Shown: positions 42,870 to 55,273 of the stretch, in pieces
Layout: each line of letters starts with the position of its first letter
How positions within the stretch are numbered: position 1 is the first letter of the stretch
From: Sphaerosporella brunnea
Taxonomy: Eukaryota > Ascomycota > Pezizomycetes > Pezizales > Pyronemataceae
Reading direction: 5' to 3'
Assembly (NCBI GenBank): GCA_008704415.1
Contig: VXIS01000021.1
Location: 124,001 to 188,000, forward strand
DNA length: 64,000 bases
The notes under the pieces: generated by a model
The model's input: the letters and a program-made list of their open reading frames with translations, nothing else
Databases searched by the model: none
What the model was told of the DNA's origin: nothing
Translations under genes and position numbers: made by a program

Positions 42870-43870
42870 GGCAGCACATGGTGTCTTTCCACTGCGAATC
42901 GATCAGTTGCCCTTCCTCAGCTTGACCATACCGCGGTCTCTACCCAGCGGATTATCAATAACGACACCGCGGCACCATGCTCATGCGTTTCAGGCAGCGA
43001 CATAAGCTTGCGACAGTTGATACCACGAGAAAGGCGTTGCTGCCCGAGGTGTTGTGTGCGAGTTTTGAGCACCGGATGTGGGGATGGCGTGAAACGAACC
43101 TGTGTTCCGCCTCCCGGTAGTTAGCAAAACAGGACTATTCCAGGGATGGCAACAGGGCATGGGTAATCAAGGTGATTCGAGCTTCGGCATCACCGCTCCA
43201 CCTGCGGTTGAAACACTCCAACCCCCCAAAAACGTTTTCAGCTGCTACGAACTCGCAGATGGATCGTAAGAGCGTGCATTGAGAATGCGGCAATAGTGCA
43301 TCTCCCGCAGTCTGTACCAGCCCCAGCGGCCGTCAGAACCTTTCCGACACTTGCCTCTATCTGAAGCAACAGATAGCAGTGTTCTTACAGGACGAGGAAA
43401 CCAGTGGGCTTCGTATCCTCCAGGCCCCAATCTGTTCGACGTGATGAGATACGAATGACCGACCACCAGACGAACGAAGCTTATCCCACTATGGTGTCAT
43501 TCACCGGCGCCGTGTCTTTGTGCTCAGATACGACCGTTCAAACACGAAATAGCCGGGTTCCCTCTACCAGTTCTGCTTCGATAAACGCACATTTTTATGC
43601 TGATAATCGGGTGATCGATGGACAATGTGGGATCACATCGGTGGGGAAAGGGTATGTACCGTCGCTGCGCGTCGCTCGCCAACTCTTCAACGCGTAGGTA
43701 GGGACTGAGGAACCTTCTTGGCGTTCAAACTAAGAATCTTGCTAGCGCCTGCACCGAAATATTGTACAATCTCCCCCCTTGAATACCAATCGTGTCCCCT
43801 TTACTGAAGCGGGTGCGACAGCAAATACTGCATTCTAGCGGCTGCAGAGGGGTGTTAACAAACTGAAGGG

Positions 43871-44370
43871 GTGAACGGAACTGGATCCGCTATGACCGTG
43901 CAACTAACGTCCCTGGAAAACACACTCGTCGGAGTCGCTCAGGATCAGGCTATTGTTGGAAACACTGCTCTTGTACGGAAGCCTGGTGACATTGTCGTAT
44001 GCACGGCCGCCAAGGTATCCGTTTTGTTGTTGGTTGGGAAGGCAAGATACCGGGCGCGCGACAAGGGAGCGGAAGGGCGGGGTCGCATGTATCGGTGCTC
44101 GTCGACGTCGGTTGTACATTGCTCATACGCACCTTGAGTCTGTATGTCCGCGCTGTCACGAACCTTGATGTACTATTAGAGTCACTTCTCGGTCTGGCCG
44201 CACATAAAGATCTACACCCACAGCTATACTCGAGAAACGAATTCTGTAATTGGTACGCTTCTGTTGATTGCACGCTGCCCTAGTTCCATGCCGCATGGGT
44301 CAAGGCGTGACTGCACAAGTGCTGGATTGCATTCCAACGATGCGGGTTGTCCCCTCGCCGCACCGCGGCT
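43871..44370 (+). repeat. Repeat G, copy 2
   Basis: The longer copy of repeat G (see 42055-42430), extending further upstream with an open frame that starts MNGTGSAMTVQLTSLENTLV and continues GVAQDQAIVGNTALVRKPGD. Beyond the shared region the frame is not conserved. I do not recognise the protein. Confidence 0.55.
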
Positions 44371-45698
44371 GTGCTACCTCCCGTGAACAACCCCAGGGGT
44401 GGCGTGCATGGACTACGGGGGAAATATCCATAAACTGGAATATACATCGACCGGATCAGGGCGATCTGGCAACGGCGTTGACCCCCATCACTAGCCCAAA
44501 CAGACGCGCATCTCGACGCGGCAGAGAGAAAACACGCAAAGACTCCCTCGAAACACGGTAAAACCCTTTTTTGAAAAAAGGCGAGAAACCAAAAGCACCA
44601 AGAACTCAGCTGACGAGATTTATTCGTCGTTTCTTCCACCTCATCGTCAACCTCGCTGTGAGTGCGTTTGGCTGCTTGGCTTTCATCGACAGCCAAACCT
44701 GTTCTCCATGGCGGCTCCTCTTAATCAGTGCCGCCTGAAGCTACAGTACCTGCATCATCGACGCCAAACCCGATGGTAATTTACCACGCCGTCCTTTCGC
44801 TATTAGAACTCGGGATGTGCGGTTTCAACTTTCGTCGCGTTGGCGTTGCCATGGCAGGCTCAGCAACGGCATCACTCCAAGGCCGAGTGTATGCGGGCAG
44901 GGACTTCCTGCGCGTGCCTCTGCGAGGGTTGGTGGTGAACAAGTGCAGCCCACGACAGGACAGGATGGGTGGGTGATAGACAGCCGAGAGCCTGCAATGC
45001 AGCATCGATAGCGGGTACAGTGCGCTACACCTTTCGGCAATCGTACGCTCGTAGCACCGTCCCCACGGACGGTTAATGATTTGTCATTTATTAAATCGGT
45101 TAAGGTTCTGTGTCGATACACTCAAGCAGCGAAACACACGGTTCCGTGTAGTCCCCGCAGTGATACAACCCAGAGCGAAAGGACTGCGCACGGTGAAGTC
45201 AAATAATATTGTTTGCGAGGGAATATGCTCAACTCCGCATTCAGCCCAGCCTCATGGCCTGTCAGAAATAGAAAAGCATGAAAAGAATTGTCATTCTCAG
45301 CACGGGAAAAAGAATCCCTCTTGTAGTGCGAACAGAAGAAAGAAACCGCAAATCTACGATCCAAAATCAAGCAGGATCAATTGCTGCGGTACAGTGACAG
45401 GTTCTGCCAGGAGCGATATGAGAGGCACGGACGACACCAGCTCGGGTAGCGTTGTTTGAATATCCCGTGATTGAGCGGAACAAAGGCCACAGTACTAATT
45501 AGAGGTAGGACACCATCATAGTATATAGATTCGCCTGTTTGACATTGCCCCACCAGGATCAGTGCAGAATCTAGGTTCAATTGTGGTGACATGGCCGTGA
45601 CGCCGCGGTCTTGGATATTCGGTCGGACGGGTTGAACAGCAATAAAACCGCAGCCGCTGTAAGTTGTAATAGCGCAAAGACTATCGCCAATAGCCTAA

Positions 45699-45983
45699 CA
45701 CACATCCAAATGCTCCATACAGCCGGAACAGCGCGCGATCAAGCCGCCAGACACCGACCGAGCTATCGCGGTCCACCAGCAGCACCTTGATGATCCTTCA
45801 TCATATCCGCTGAGCAACACCCAGCCGGGGATTGCAATTATTGAGTTTTTGCACCACTCGGTACTGAACCACGATTGGGTGCTCGAAATGAGGACACGTG
45901 AATATACATTGCATTGTAAAGTGCTTTGTAAGCGGTCTGGCCACCCGGCTGGGCGCGTCTCCACTGTGCCTACATCTTGTTGA
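45699..45983 (+). pseudogene. Coding-like relic of unknown family
   Basis: A frame of 94 codons between stops lacks a good start but reads like true protein: KPPDTDRAIAVHQQHLDDPS, then QPGIAIIEFLHHSVLNHDWV, then LEMRTREYTLHCKVLCK. It may be one exon or a decayed fragment. No splice partners were identified, and no family is recognised. Confidence 0.3.
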
Positions 45984-46997
45984 TGAATCATCCACGTCGC
46001 TGTTTGTCTGGTCACGACATTTCTCAATACTACCATAGTCAGTGGCAGGCCCCTTGTGCACATTTGGAGCGTTGTTCGCGTAATCGCATCCTCTGCACTG
46101 CATCCCGAGCCTAGCAGTGCCTGATCAAACCGACATGGCTTTGCGTGCCACAGGCAGATCTGTGGTTGTCTCAAGCACGTCGTTATCAGACGTAGTACAT
46201 GCACTGCAGAACTGAAGCTGCCACGTTGGGCAGCCAAAGATGGTGTACAGCCATCCTAACAAGCAGCTGCGGCATCTACAACGCGTTTATAGATTACGCA
46301 TCCTGGTCCCTCATCCCAATGCCCTTGTATCCGGCAGTTGTTGACGATAGGATTTGCGCAGTGGACACTAAGAACGTAGGTGAAGAGATATATTGCAAGG
46401 TACAGAGCTAATTGCACGTTTCGGCTCCTTAAGAGGCAGGAACGGGCGCTTGCTCCAAACTCTAATCTGACTATCTAACCCTAACGCACCTGTTCATACT
46501 CGGATCCCATATAGAGTGATACTCTATGTCTCAACAGCAGTGTCCCCGGTGCCGTGCCGTCCAGCTCCATCACAGGCTTGGCCTGCAGGCGCTCGGGTGG
46601 CCCCGCACAAGATGCGATTACACGATAGGCAAACGACTAGCCTTTGGAGGCGCCGGGGATTTGCTCTGTGGAACAGGGACAGAAACCGTTTCTTTTGCGG
46701 TGTTGCTGCCACCTGCAACCATACTGGCTGTACCTGAACGCGTCTTCACCAGGAAGGGGCCTTCCTAGGCCTTATCGACTCGCTGAATTAACTGCTGCCG
46801 CCAATATGCCTCTCGGTACCCTCACTTCGTCTATAAATAGCTATCCTAGGCCTGGGAAACCCCCTCCATCATCTGCCGCAATCAGAACGCTGCCGTTGAC
46901 GGTGTGCATATTGCCATTGAACTGCACGAGGTATCACAGCAGTGACGGGCTACTAGCCGTGGCACCTTGAAATGGCAGGTTCACGTACGTAATACGA

Positions 46998-47208
46998 TTC
47001 TCGGAAGTACGCCGGGGTTTGGTATATGGGATCGGACGGTTTGTATCTGAAAAAATCCTTAAGTAATACATTACTCCGCCGGAAGTATCCAGTCCGTACC
47101 CTCCCGAAAGACTGCTGGTCCCGGGCAATCTCCCGGACTGGACTGCATGATGTGGTGCAGGGACGGTCCGCGCTCAGGGCGGGTCGGACTGGACTGTGAG
47201 GAACACTG
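46998..47208 (+). repeat. Repeat D, copy 2 (hAT-like)
   Basis: It matches 37958-38208 in order (ccggggtttggtatatgg, ccgccggaagtatccagtc, gactgctggtcccgggcaat, ggactggactgcatgatg, ggtccgcgctcaggg). It ends ggactggactgtgaggaacactg at 47208. The inward terminus CAGTGTTCCTCACAGTCC fits a hAT-type end, but the partner terminus and the 8-bp duplication were not found. Confidence 0.7.
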
Positions 47209-47893
47209 AATCGGTGCAAGACGCGCGGCTACCGCATTCGGTATTGCAACTTGCTGACGTCGGCGTAAATGAGCACGGCGGGTGCTGTTGATCCCGAATT
47301 CGGGACGACGGATGAGCTAGAAGCGTTGGCGCGGTTATTTTCATCAGTGTTTACTTTATCTTGGTCATGTGTGGCACTGGGCTGAATCAATGCAGTTCAC
47401 TCGCTCCCTGCTCCTTAAACGCACAGAGCAAGTGCTGTAACATACGGTAGTCGGTTCTCATGGTTCAGATTATGCTTATTCGGGCAACACTGCATACCAT
47501 TCATATCCGTGATACCGTCGTCCACCTCATCATTATCACTTGTCGCCACCAAGGAGCATGAATACCCCACGGCATCTCGAACCAGAAGCTGACAACCACC
47601 AACTGCCGGGATGGCGTTTACTTGCTATCTAATAATGCCTGCTTGTCGCTGTGTTGTATCACTCAGTACCCGAAGACGAATACGTGATTTGGGAAGGCGA
47701 GGAGCAAGACGGGAAGCCGCGGCGCCGCCAAAGAGGAGGCGACGAGTGGAAGTGGAAGTTATTGAGATGATGATGCGGCTGTGCAGGTGAACCCACAATC
47801 ACCAGGGAAGAAACGGCGAAGTGGGATCAGACCGGGTAGGAGCGTTTTGATTTGGGGTACATCGGGTGCAACGAAAGAACCAAGATAACAGAA

Positions 47894-47979
47894 GTCTGAG
47901 TGGCTGAACAGTTAATGCTGGTAAGAGATGAAGACCCCACCATGTCGGAGGTGTAAGGTTCGATCCCCAGTGCCAGCGG
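47894..47979 (+). repeat. tRNA-like segment, possible SINE head
   Basis: It has an A-box-like TGGCTGAACAGTTAATGC (from 47901) and a B box GGTTCGATCCC (47957-47967) with tRNA-like spacing. The A-box text resembles tRNA-Ser/Leu, but stems do not pair well, so a working tRNA is unlikely. Confidence 0.3.
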
Positions 47980-49793
47980 GATAGGGGTGGGTTATCAGAC
48001 ATTTCTTTTGCTTTTTTGTTGTCACTCGAACCGATTTGCGTTCCAAGACATGTTTTTTCACCATTATATTCTCTGGTGCACATGACTTTGCCCAGTGTAG
48101 GAACGAATTTGACATTTCATGATGCTCCGGGCCAACAGGAAGAATAGGCGCCATCGATAGCTGAAGCAAGCATTGATTATATTTAGCGGTTATTTCACCC
48201 TATACCCGCCTCAGGAGACCGTGATTCACCGTCTGCCGCCCATATCAGATTATTTCACCTTCTACCCCTCAACCCGTCGAGCGAGAACAAATGACTGTGA
48301 GCTGTACCAAGTGACAAATCTCGTTCCACACGACAATCCCCATCCCACGTCGGCACAACAACTCCCAGCCCAAGTCTGGTTCGAGATGTACTTTGGAAAG
48401 CACCGAGCCAGCACAGTTAGAGGGCGCATAGGTTGAGTGAACCAGTCTATCGAATTCGTGACCTACCTTTCGAGGCATCATCCTACCTTTAGAGGCATCA
48501 TCTCAAAACAGACCGAAGTGACACTGACCACTCGGCTGCTGGAACCGACGATCTTCGGCGGGTAGCAACCATGATTTTCCCGGGAGCGGGGAGGCCAAGA
48601 TTCGTACATCGATTACGAAACGCAGTGTGAAGGCATTTGCCTTTGCTGGCGTGTGGGATCAACACCTGAAGCGTTTGGACCAGCAGTGATAAGGGCCTGC
48701 ATCGCAGCAGGTGACAGGTTCTCTTTCAACGCAGTCAGCCGGCTACTCCTTTTGGCCGGCGACAATGCGATGACGCTCAAGCTTCCCCGATAACCCGGTT
48801 TGGGGCCCACGAGCTCTGACAAACGACAGTTTCCAAAAGACGATGCTTTCGGGGTGATAATTCAGGAGATACAGCAGATGCAGCAGATGCGGCGGCGAGA
48901 GTATGATGGGCACAGGGTAGGGGTGCATGGTGAGCACGCAGACGGGTGACAGTGAACGGGGTGCGGGAAGAGGCATCTTCACCTGCGCGATGAACCTGAT
49001 GGCTTACCAACGACGATAAACATCAGGAGAGGCCAACAGGTCGAGTGAACGAGACAGGGACGCGATTTCCTTGGTTGCTCCTGGAAAGATTTCTTTGTTT
49101 TATGATACGTGCAGGCGTTTGTTTTGTCAGCCGTATTTCACCGCTACATGGACCTGATCCAAGGCCTGCATGCCGAAACGAATCGACAGCTAAATACAAG
49201 TAGCTGCGATTGGATAGATGTCCATCGAATGCTCAACGTCCTGATTGCGGTGCCACGATCAATATGCCTGCTGGTTTTGAGGCCAATGTCAAGCATTGTT
49301 GACATAGACGCGACGGTCTAGATAGCCACCTGAGCCTGAGCTTATACGCACCGGCGCGGCGCATTTAGGCCTCTACCACGAATTTCGCTTGACAAATAGC
49401 ACAGGAACACAGTGAAAACAATCGTTAAAGAGCGCTATAAAATTTCAGAATTTGACTGAAAGAAATGCATTATTCAAAGGCCCAACCGCCGTGATACTCC
49501 TCATCCTGATGATCGTCCTGTGAGGTTATTTTGTCAGAAACGTTTGACGGCGGGTGTAGAGACGTACTCAAAAAATACTATTGGTTTCATTGTGGAGCGT
49601 CGGAGGGGCCTCCGGAGGTTGTCGTCGGTGCCACCAAGAGGGGTGCTGTTCGTGCAGTTGCTGGATAATCCGGGGGGCTCAACACCACCCCACTCTGACT
49701 GTTGTCCCAATTTTCTTCGTTCTACCCTGAGGACTCAACCACACAGCGATTGCCACACCTTTTATCTTTCTGTCAATCTTGGATAGGTTGAGT

Positions 49794-50270
49794 CTATTTG
49801 GAGGGGTTCCGATGCGCCCGCGCGCACCTTTGTTGTCTGAGCTGCAGTATCCTTGGCGACTCTAACTCGTCAAAGGTGGGTTCCGTAGGGGCCTTTCCCA
49901 AATAGGCGTACAACCGGTCGAGGATGCCGCCGACGCTGGATATGCATTCCATCACACTAACCCATCCCCGGTTGCTTGGAAGTCTAACCCTGACGTTACG
50001 CCGCTGCCTACAGCAAATGACTTTTCCTTTTCCTGGCTCGGTTTTTGCGATCTTAGCGATAGGGTTTGGTGAGCGTTTCGACAGGCTGTCCCCTTCTTGA
50101 CCGCTTATAGGTGTTTGGTGTCCGGCTTGGGATTCTGCGTGGGTCTTGACACCTTCCATGCGGGTTTGAACGGTAGTGCCTGAGACCCCCCACTTCTCGG
50201 CAGCACGCCGGATTGTCAGGGAGAGGCGGGTCGAGTTGGATCCTGGGCAGGTTGAATAGCGATTGGTAGG
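49794..50270 (-). pseudogene. Pogo/CENP-B-like transposase N-terminal fragment
   Basis: On the minus strand 50238-50082 encodes TRLSLTIRRAAEKWGVSGTT, then VQTRMEGVKTHAES, then QTPISGQEGDSL. This is the psq-type helix-turn-helix followed by the S-x-x-(Q/E)E-x-x-L block that opens fungal pogo-family transposases and binds the terminal repeats. The frame continues to 49794, but the later text (ECISSVGGILDRLYAYLGKA) is not recognised as DDE nuclease. No DDE catalytic core is seen. A pogo-type MITE is present at 61324-61497, which could have used a relative of this protein. Confidence 0.5.
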
Positions 50271-51122
50271 CAGAGTTCTTTGGTATCCCTCCCCCGCGGG
50301 CTGACCTTACCAATGTTAAGTGTGTTGAGAGTTGGGGATATCGCCTCAAATAGGGCGCTTGCTCCGCTTTTTATGCCAAAACCCCGCTCTTGGTCACATC
50401 GCGCTGTTTCGCCTCCATCACCAACACCGAAAGATACATTCTAGCACGTTCCAGCTCCCACTGCTTATGACAAAATGTGCTCACAGGTGTCTGACCGCGT
50501 GGGGGAGTCAAAGTATCACGGTTGGACGCTTCTAGAAGCGGTCTCGATTGGGCAAATGCGAGCGCATCCACGCGAAATATTCTTGTGTATCATCTCTTGC
50601 TGTGGTTGATATATCATGGTAGGCGTGTATCGAGGACACTCCTGTCGTGGTCGGGGGTGCCGGGTGTGTCGCAGCTCAGGCTTAGGTGGGTGTATAGACC
50701 ATCGCGTCTATGCAAACCATCATCGACGTTAACGATGTTTTGTACGGAGTGGTTATAATCCAAAGACTGTATGATGCAACCAATCGATAGGTACATACAC
50801 GCATCTGCGGCGGTGTAGCCATCCCGCGAATGCCCAACGTGCCGATCGCACCGCCATTGTCAATGCGCTTGTCAATTTCAAGTCTATACATAAAAGTGCA
50901 GGGGAACGAACGGGTATCGATTGAGGCGGTGGCGTGGGATAACTGGCAATATGTAAGAGGCGAACGCAGGTGCAGTCTGTCAAGCAGACGCTCAGAAGGG
51001 GCTGTTCTGGCGAGAGTAGGATCCTAAATAACTAGAGGCCCAGTGGGAGCAAGAATGGATGAATAATCGGATAGCCTCTCCTCCAACAGCGGAGGATTTC
51101 AGGAACGAAGATGTAATATAAT

Positions 51123-51272
51123 TAGTGATGGACACAAGCCGAGCCGACCCGAGCCAAAAACTCGAGCTTCAAGCCGAGCCGAGTCGAGCCTGTCCCCATG
51201 GCTAGCCGAGCAAGCTCGAACGGGTTGCTCACCGAGCCGAGCTTCGGCTCGAGCTTTTGGCTCCAGCCCCTA
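51123..51272. repeat. GAGCC/GCTCGAGC-rich repeat, possible degenerate hAT-like MITE
   Basis: It starts tagtgatggacacaagccga and ends, read inward, TAGGGGCTGGAGCCAAAAGC. Between are many gagccgag and gctcgagc motifs. The TAG(T/G)G starts are hAT-like, but the flanks (aatataat and gatggccg) do not match. The same motif style occurs at the end of the hAT remnant near 28660-28738. Confidence 0.4.
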
Positions 51273-51547
51273 GATGGCCGTGTGGGGCAGGGAAAATACA
51301 ACAATATGCTATGGAATTCCGTGATTGCGAACGCTCAAAGGAAAGGCCGCGCACACGTCCTCTTCAACCTCCACCGCAACACACTCACACCGAAAAACCG
51401 CCATGGCCGCCCGTCCCAGGTTGTTCCCTCTTCAGCGGATGATGAATTCGAGGCCTTGTACAAGAAGATGGTGGGTATTTGTGGTAATTGCTACTTGATA
51501 TCTGTTTGTCGGTATAAACTGACCGGGAGGACTAGACAAGCACTGAA

Positions 51548-52115
51548 GATTTTGTTTTAATGATATTGTATTCGGCCGCTTGCGACCAGGATATATGAAG
51601 AGAGAGAAAAGGCTATGCTACCCCTTGGGCAGAGCCGACTACTGAGGCCTGCGGCTCTTCTGACAGGAAATCGCACCATGTAGGAGACGCGCCCCAAGGC
51701 AAACACAACGGTTTCACTGCAGGATGCCACTGTCGGACCCCGCTCCGACCTTTGTGGTGCTTAGGAAGGACTCTGTGCACCTATCAGGGGCGAGCAGAGC
51801 GGAGGTAGGCGGCCAACGTTTCCTCCCTCCTTCTTTCGTAGCCTCCGATACCCACCCTCTGCTCGTTTTTCCACCGCTTGCAAAATTTGACAAGGTGGTC
51901 TGGGTTCTGGACGGCGCCGCTGTTGCACCACCAGCACTTGCCATCCGCTCGTCGGCACGTGTTGTGGAGGTATGGGCCTGTGGGGGTTTTGACGGTGCGA
52001 AGCTGATGGAACCGCGACGCCAGCGACTTCTCGGTTTCGGCCCCGGCAGGGCTGGGCCACATGCACTGCAGAGCTGCCGGCGCGCGATGGTCACGGTGCG
52101 CGCGAGGTTAGATCA
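51548..52115 (-). mobile_element. 5'-truncated LINE copy (ORF2 C-terminus plus 3' tail)
   Basis: Minus-strand text SRFHQLRTVKTPTGPYLHNT, then CRRADGKCWWCNSGAVQNPD, then HLVKFCKRWKNEQRV is the zinc-finger-like C-terminal domain of the LINE ORF2 (CxxC...H...C pattern). A 3' UTR and tail follow: GGTCGCAAGCGGCCGAATAC and an A-rich end (complement of about 51548-51575). It starts near 52115 with NLARTVTIARRQ-like text and is 5'-truncated. Clear target duplications were not found. Confidence 0.8.
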
Positions 52116-52582
52116 GGGCATAGCGAAACCAGAACCAGAATCCGATGTCACAGTTGTTCTAGCGATGAGATTGCTGGAATTTCAGCACGGGTCGCCCCAT
52201 CTATAGCCGTCTATCTAAATGCAACAGCAACAATTTTTTTTCGCAACAGAAACACCCAGAGCCATCCCACCATTCTTAGCACTGCAATTTGAGATAACGC
52301 TCCACATCTCCCGGGGCGTGGTTGTCGGACCTACACACTCTGACTCATTAACTACCACTTCAATATGGCATCTTTGTGAATCATCGGATTCACGTGAACG
52401 CAGATGGAAGGAGGTACCGGCTTCAAATGGCTGTCTTGGCAGCCGGACTGGTCTATTTGGGCTGCAGCTGGCTTCTTCACGGGGCGTCGTGGAGAGTTTG
52501 CTACTGCGGAAAGATGGCATTCGCGTTGAAAATAGAACGACCGCACACCCGATACACTGGCTGACAAGAAAAAAATCCAATA

Positions 52583-52672
52583 GCGGGCCGCGGAAAAAGG
52601 CAGATTCAGAGACAACGCGGGCAGGGAAAAAAAGGCAGATTAAGAGACAGTGCGGGCCGGAAAAGAAAGATT
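52583..52672 (+). repeat. Tandem repeat, about 2.5 copies of a 35-bp unit
   Basis: Units read gcgggc(c)g(c)ggaaaaa(a)ggcagatt(c/a)agagacaacg. They lie inside a long open frame (52219-52836) and would encode a Lys/Arg-rich repeat, but that frame has no other sign of being a gene. Confidence 0.7.
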
Positions 52673-52871
52673 CACCCATGTTGCGGTCTACTGTTCATGC
52701 TCCGCATTTCAGTGATGTAGGCAGGCGCATGCTGGAGGGAAGGCTGGGTGCTGAGTGTGTTAAAGTGGTCCATTATTGTACAATGGTTAACGGGTCTTGC
52801 AACTTGAAGGGGTGGGGAACGACCGTGGGGTACTAGTATATCGCTCACTGACGATCACTCGATGATGCAGC

Positions 52872-52990
52872 CGTTGCAGCCTGGCCGGCCGGCCGACGCG
52901 GCTGGCTACTTAAAAAGCCGGCGCGGCTGTCTGGGCTATGAAGCCAGCCGCGCAAAGGCTGGCTATTTCGGCCGGCTACTGACAACCCTG
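52872..52990 (-). repeat. Small GC-rich hAT-like element at a LINE 3' end
   Basis: The right terminus, read inward, is CAGGGTTGTCAGTAGCCGGC, close to the CAGGGCTGTCAA family. The left side has the related gttgcagcctggccggcc. Flanks gatgcagc (52864-52871) and catgcggc (52991-52998) match at 6 of 8, a weak candidate duplication. It abuts the 3' tail of the LINE copy at 52991-53500. Confidence 0.45.
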
Positions 52991-53500
52991 CATGCGGCGA
53001 AGGCATATAGTATACAGAATCACCGCCGCTCCTAGGCACGTGGCCTACTGTAGGGTCCGCTCCTCTGAAGGAAAGAAAACAACGAAACAGCAAGCGTAGA
53101 TCGCACCAAGGAGATTCATGACAACAGTCGTGCACAAAGGAGACAGATTTAGGCCCTATTCGGCCACATTCCTACGCTCGTGCTGCTCAAGTAGGCCATC
53201 ACCGACTTTATGCAGCGCTCATCCGCCAGCAAGTCTCTGATCGACGTGTTGGTCTTCCGCCTCCTCTGACCCCCGTCGCCGGTCGCCTCGGCCACCGCTT
53301 TCCATAGGGTCATTTGCTCGTTGCGCCTCCGTCGGCATGTCTGGAAGAGGTGGTTTCGGATCTGCGACGACTTTTGCGGGCAGAACCAGCACCTGTCGTG
53401 CGCGCGGCGCCCGGTGCTGAGCAACAAACAAGCACTGCTTGAGGCCTCCAAGACCCTGGTTCGCCTCTAGGTAAGACAATCTCCAGCTTGGGTGCAAAGA
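52991..53500 (-). mobile_element. 5'-truncated LINE copy (ORF2 C-terminus)
   Basis: Minus-strand frames encode AHDRCWFCPQKSSQIRNHLF, then QTCRRRRNEQMTLWKAVAEA, then IRDLLADERCIKSVMAYLSS. This again is the LINE ORF2 C-terminal cysteine/histidine domain, here with more of the region after it than other copies. A 3' UTR with TCAGAGGAGCGGACCCTAC (complement of about 53050-53070) follows. The final palindrome is damaged next to the small hAT-like element. Confidence 0.75.
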
Positions 53501-53669
53501 CTCTCAGCCGGGAAACTTGTGGCTGCTATAGAGACAAGCAACAACCGTGTAATATTGTGGAATAGTCAGAATAGTCACTGCCACTTTCATCGGTTACTAC
53601 TCGATCTAGCACTTTCCCCATTGAGTTCGGCGCGCTGACCTTGCCGAACGTTAGCACAGATAGTCGGCG

Positions 53670-53808
53670 CCAACCAGCACCTATCAGATATCCAGGCTTT
53701 TTTTACACCGGCTGGAACCTATCAGGCTTGCCACATTACCGGCCTGACCTGGCCCACTGTGTTGGGTCCGAAATCACCTGGCGGCCGGCCGCAATATTGA
53801 CAGCCCTG
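53670..53808 (+). repeat. Truncated copy of the hAT-like element end
   Basis: It matches the right-end segment of the elements at 14443-15102 and 21918-22782: cctatcagatatccaggctt, then cggcctgacctggcccact, then cggccggccgcaatattgac, and a terminal cagccctg at 53808. The opposite end is absent, and no 8-bp duplication was found. Confidence 0.7.
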
Positions 53809-54288
53809 GTGGACGCTGCCAGTGTGAAGGAGGAGGAATGTGGCGCCCTTGACACGCAGCCTGCAAAAGCTCTGCTCGCCCCAACGAACACGATCGCCGC
53901 CTTGATCGATATTGAAGAGCTCTGAGCGTGGTCTTTGCGGTTGGTGTCAGAAATTGCGAGGAGCCAAACAGCACTCACACTCACTGAGGAAAGTGACCGT
54001 GTCCACAATCGAACCGCAATGGCATCACTGGGTCCAAGCTTTTATACGGTAAAGATTTCAGGATGAGAAATGCTGAAGCTGAGGCAAAAAAGAAGCGCAT
54101 GGCTAAAAAATCCACTGCCACCCCCTCACCATCTTTGCCAACCGCAAAGCATCCCCACAAACGAGCAAAGAAGTTTGTAAGCGCCCTCGCCAGGATGACC
54201 AAGACTCGGAAAACAGCAATTCAAGCAATATGAAACCTGGGAATGGTGCACCACAGGTAGCCAACATTTCCGAAAGACTCTTTGTGGG

Positions 54289-55273
54289 TTTTTTAATCGT
54301 ATTGCATTCGACCGAGTGCGATTGTCGAATATGGTTAGATACCTTCAGGCTACCCTGAGGCCCTTTAGGCCTACAGTGGGGCGTGCCTGGAGGAAATGAG
54401 TCACGCAAGGAAAATGGTAGCACATAGAAACGCAAAAGACGGTATTCAACCCCGCACGTCAGGAGCCCGCTGCTCCTTCTCCTGCTCCTTCCCCTGCCAC
54501 TTCCGCTTCTCCTTCTTTTTGACCCCCGGAGTTTGCAGTCGTGCGTGGCTGGGTGTTGCTCTCCTCATCCTATGTAGAGGTTCAATCACACAGCTCCGTC
54601 ATCGGCCACATCGGCCCAGGATGGGACGCTTTTCCGGGGTGAACGCAGTACGGCCCGAGGGCCGCCTCAGCGTTTTTCTCTCGACCTTCTGCCATCCCTC
54701 ATCGCGTGGGGCGGTCGGTGCTTGTGCCACCCGCTTGTCAGCCCGTTTGGCGCACTGACCAGGGCGTCGCTCGGCCCAGCATGCATCGAATGCATGAGGG
54801 AGAAGGGGGGGAGATCTCTCGTGCGTGTTTTGTTGGTTTCTGCGCCGCGCTAGACGGCCGGGAGCGCTTACGTTTAGACTGTGTCGCAGCAGGTGGACTG
54901 CCGGCGTTTCCGCTGTCGTCGTTGCAGGCGGGGGTGGAAGTGCGGGCAGCGTCTGGGTGGCAAACATCGCGACTCATTGCGGGGGAGACGTCTGGGTGCG
55001 ACGTTATACCGTCGTAGTTCAAGGGCTCTTCGCTTCGAGCTCCTTGAGCTGAACCAGAAGCTCTCTGTTCTGAGCAGAGAGCTTGCCGACTCTGCAAAAG
55101 GAACACTGTTCTTTGTGAACAGTCGCTCTGTGGTACCGCTCCGGCAGTCTACATAGGCCCCACGGGTCCAAAATGTTTTTCGTAAGTAACAGCTCCCTCC
55201 GGCACGCGTTTCCAACAGATAACCCTCACAGGAGGATGACGACAAGAAAGATCCCAGTTAGAGTCGGGTGTAT
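54289..55273 (-). mobile_element. ORF1-only LINE-derived retroposon, 5'-truncated copy
   Basis: On the minus strand this matches the element at 24956-26291 from the middle of ORF1 to the tail. Shared text includes ATQSKRKRSRPSSAAQKPTK, HAREISPP, GWQKVERKTLRRPSGRTAF, and the end gagcagcgggctcc(t/g)gacg, then tgcggggttga at the ORF1 stop. A short 3' UTR, a decayed palindrome and an A-rich tail follow, with no ORF2. Several frameshifts break the protein. The flanks carry tctttgtggg at 54279-54288 and 55274-55283, a likely 10-bp target duplication. Confidence 0.82.

Noticed and set aside
51724..52206. 160-residue open frame on the plus strand
   Set aside because: It lies antisense to the LINE ORF2 C-terminal domain, whose motifs (KCWWC, HLVKFC) are clear on the minus strand.
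52219..52836. 205-residue open frame with a Lys/Arg-rich repeat
   Set aside because: No motif, no splice support; the basic stretch comes from a 35-bp tandem repeat, and the frame sits between LINE insertions. The opposite strand is equally open.
42706..53808. The end pieces at 42706-42869 and 53670-53808 as two ends of one element
   Set aside because: They are 11 kb apart with no matching 8-bp flanks, so they are separate truncated copies.
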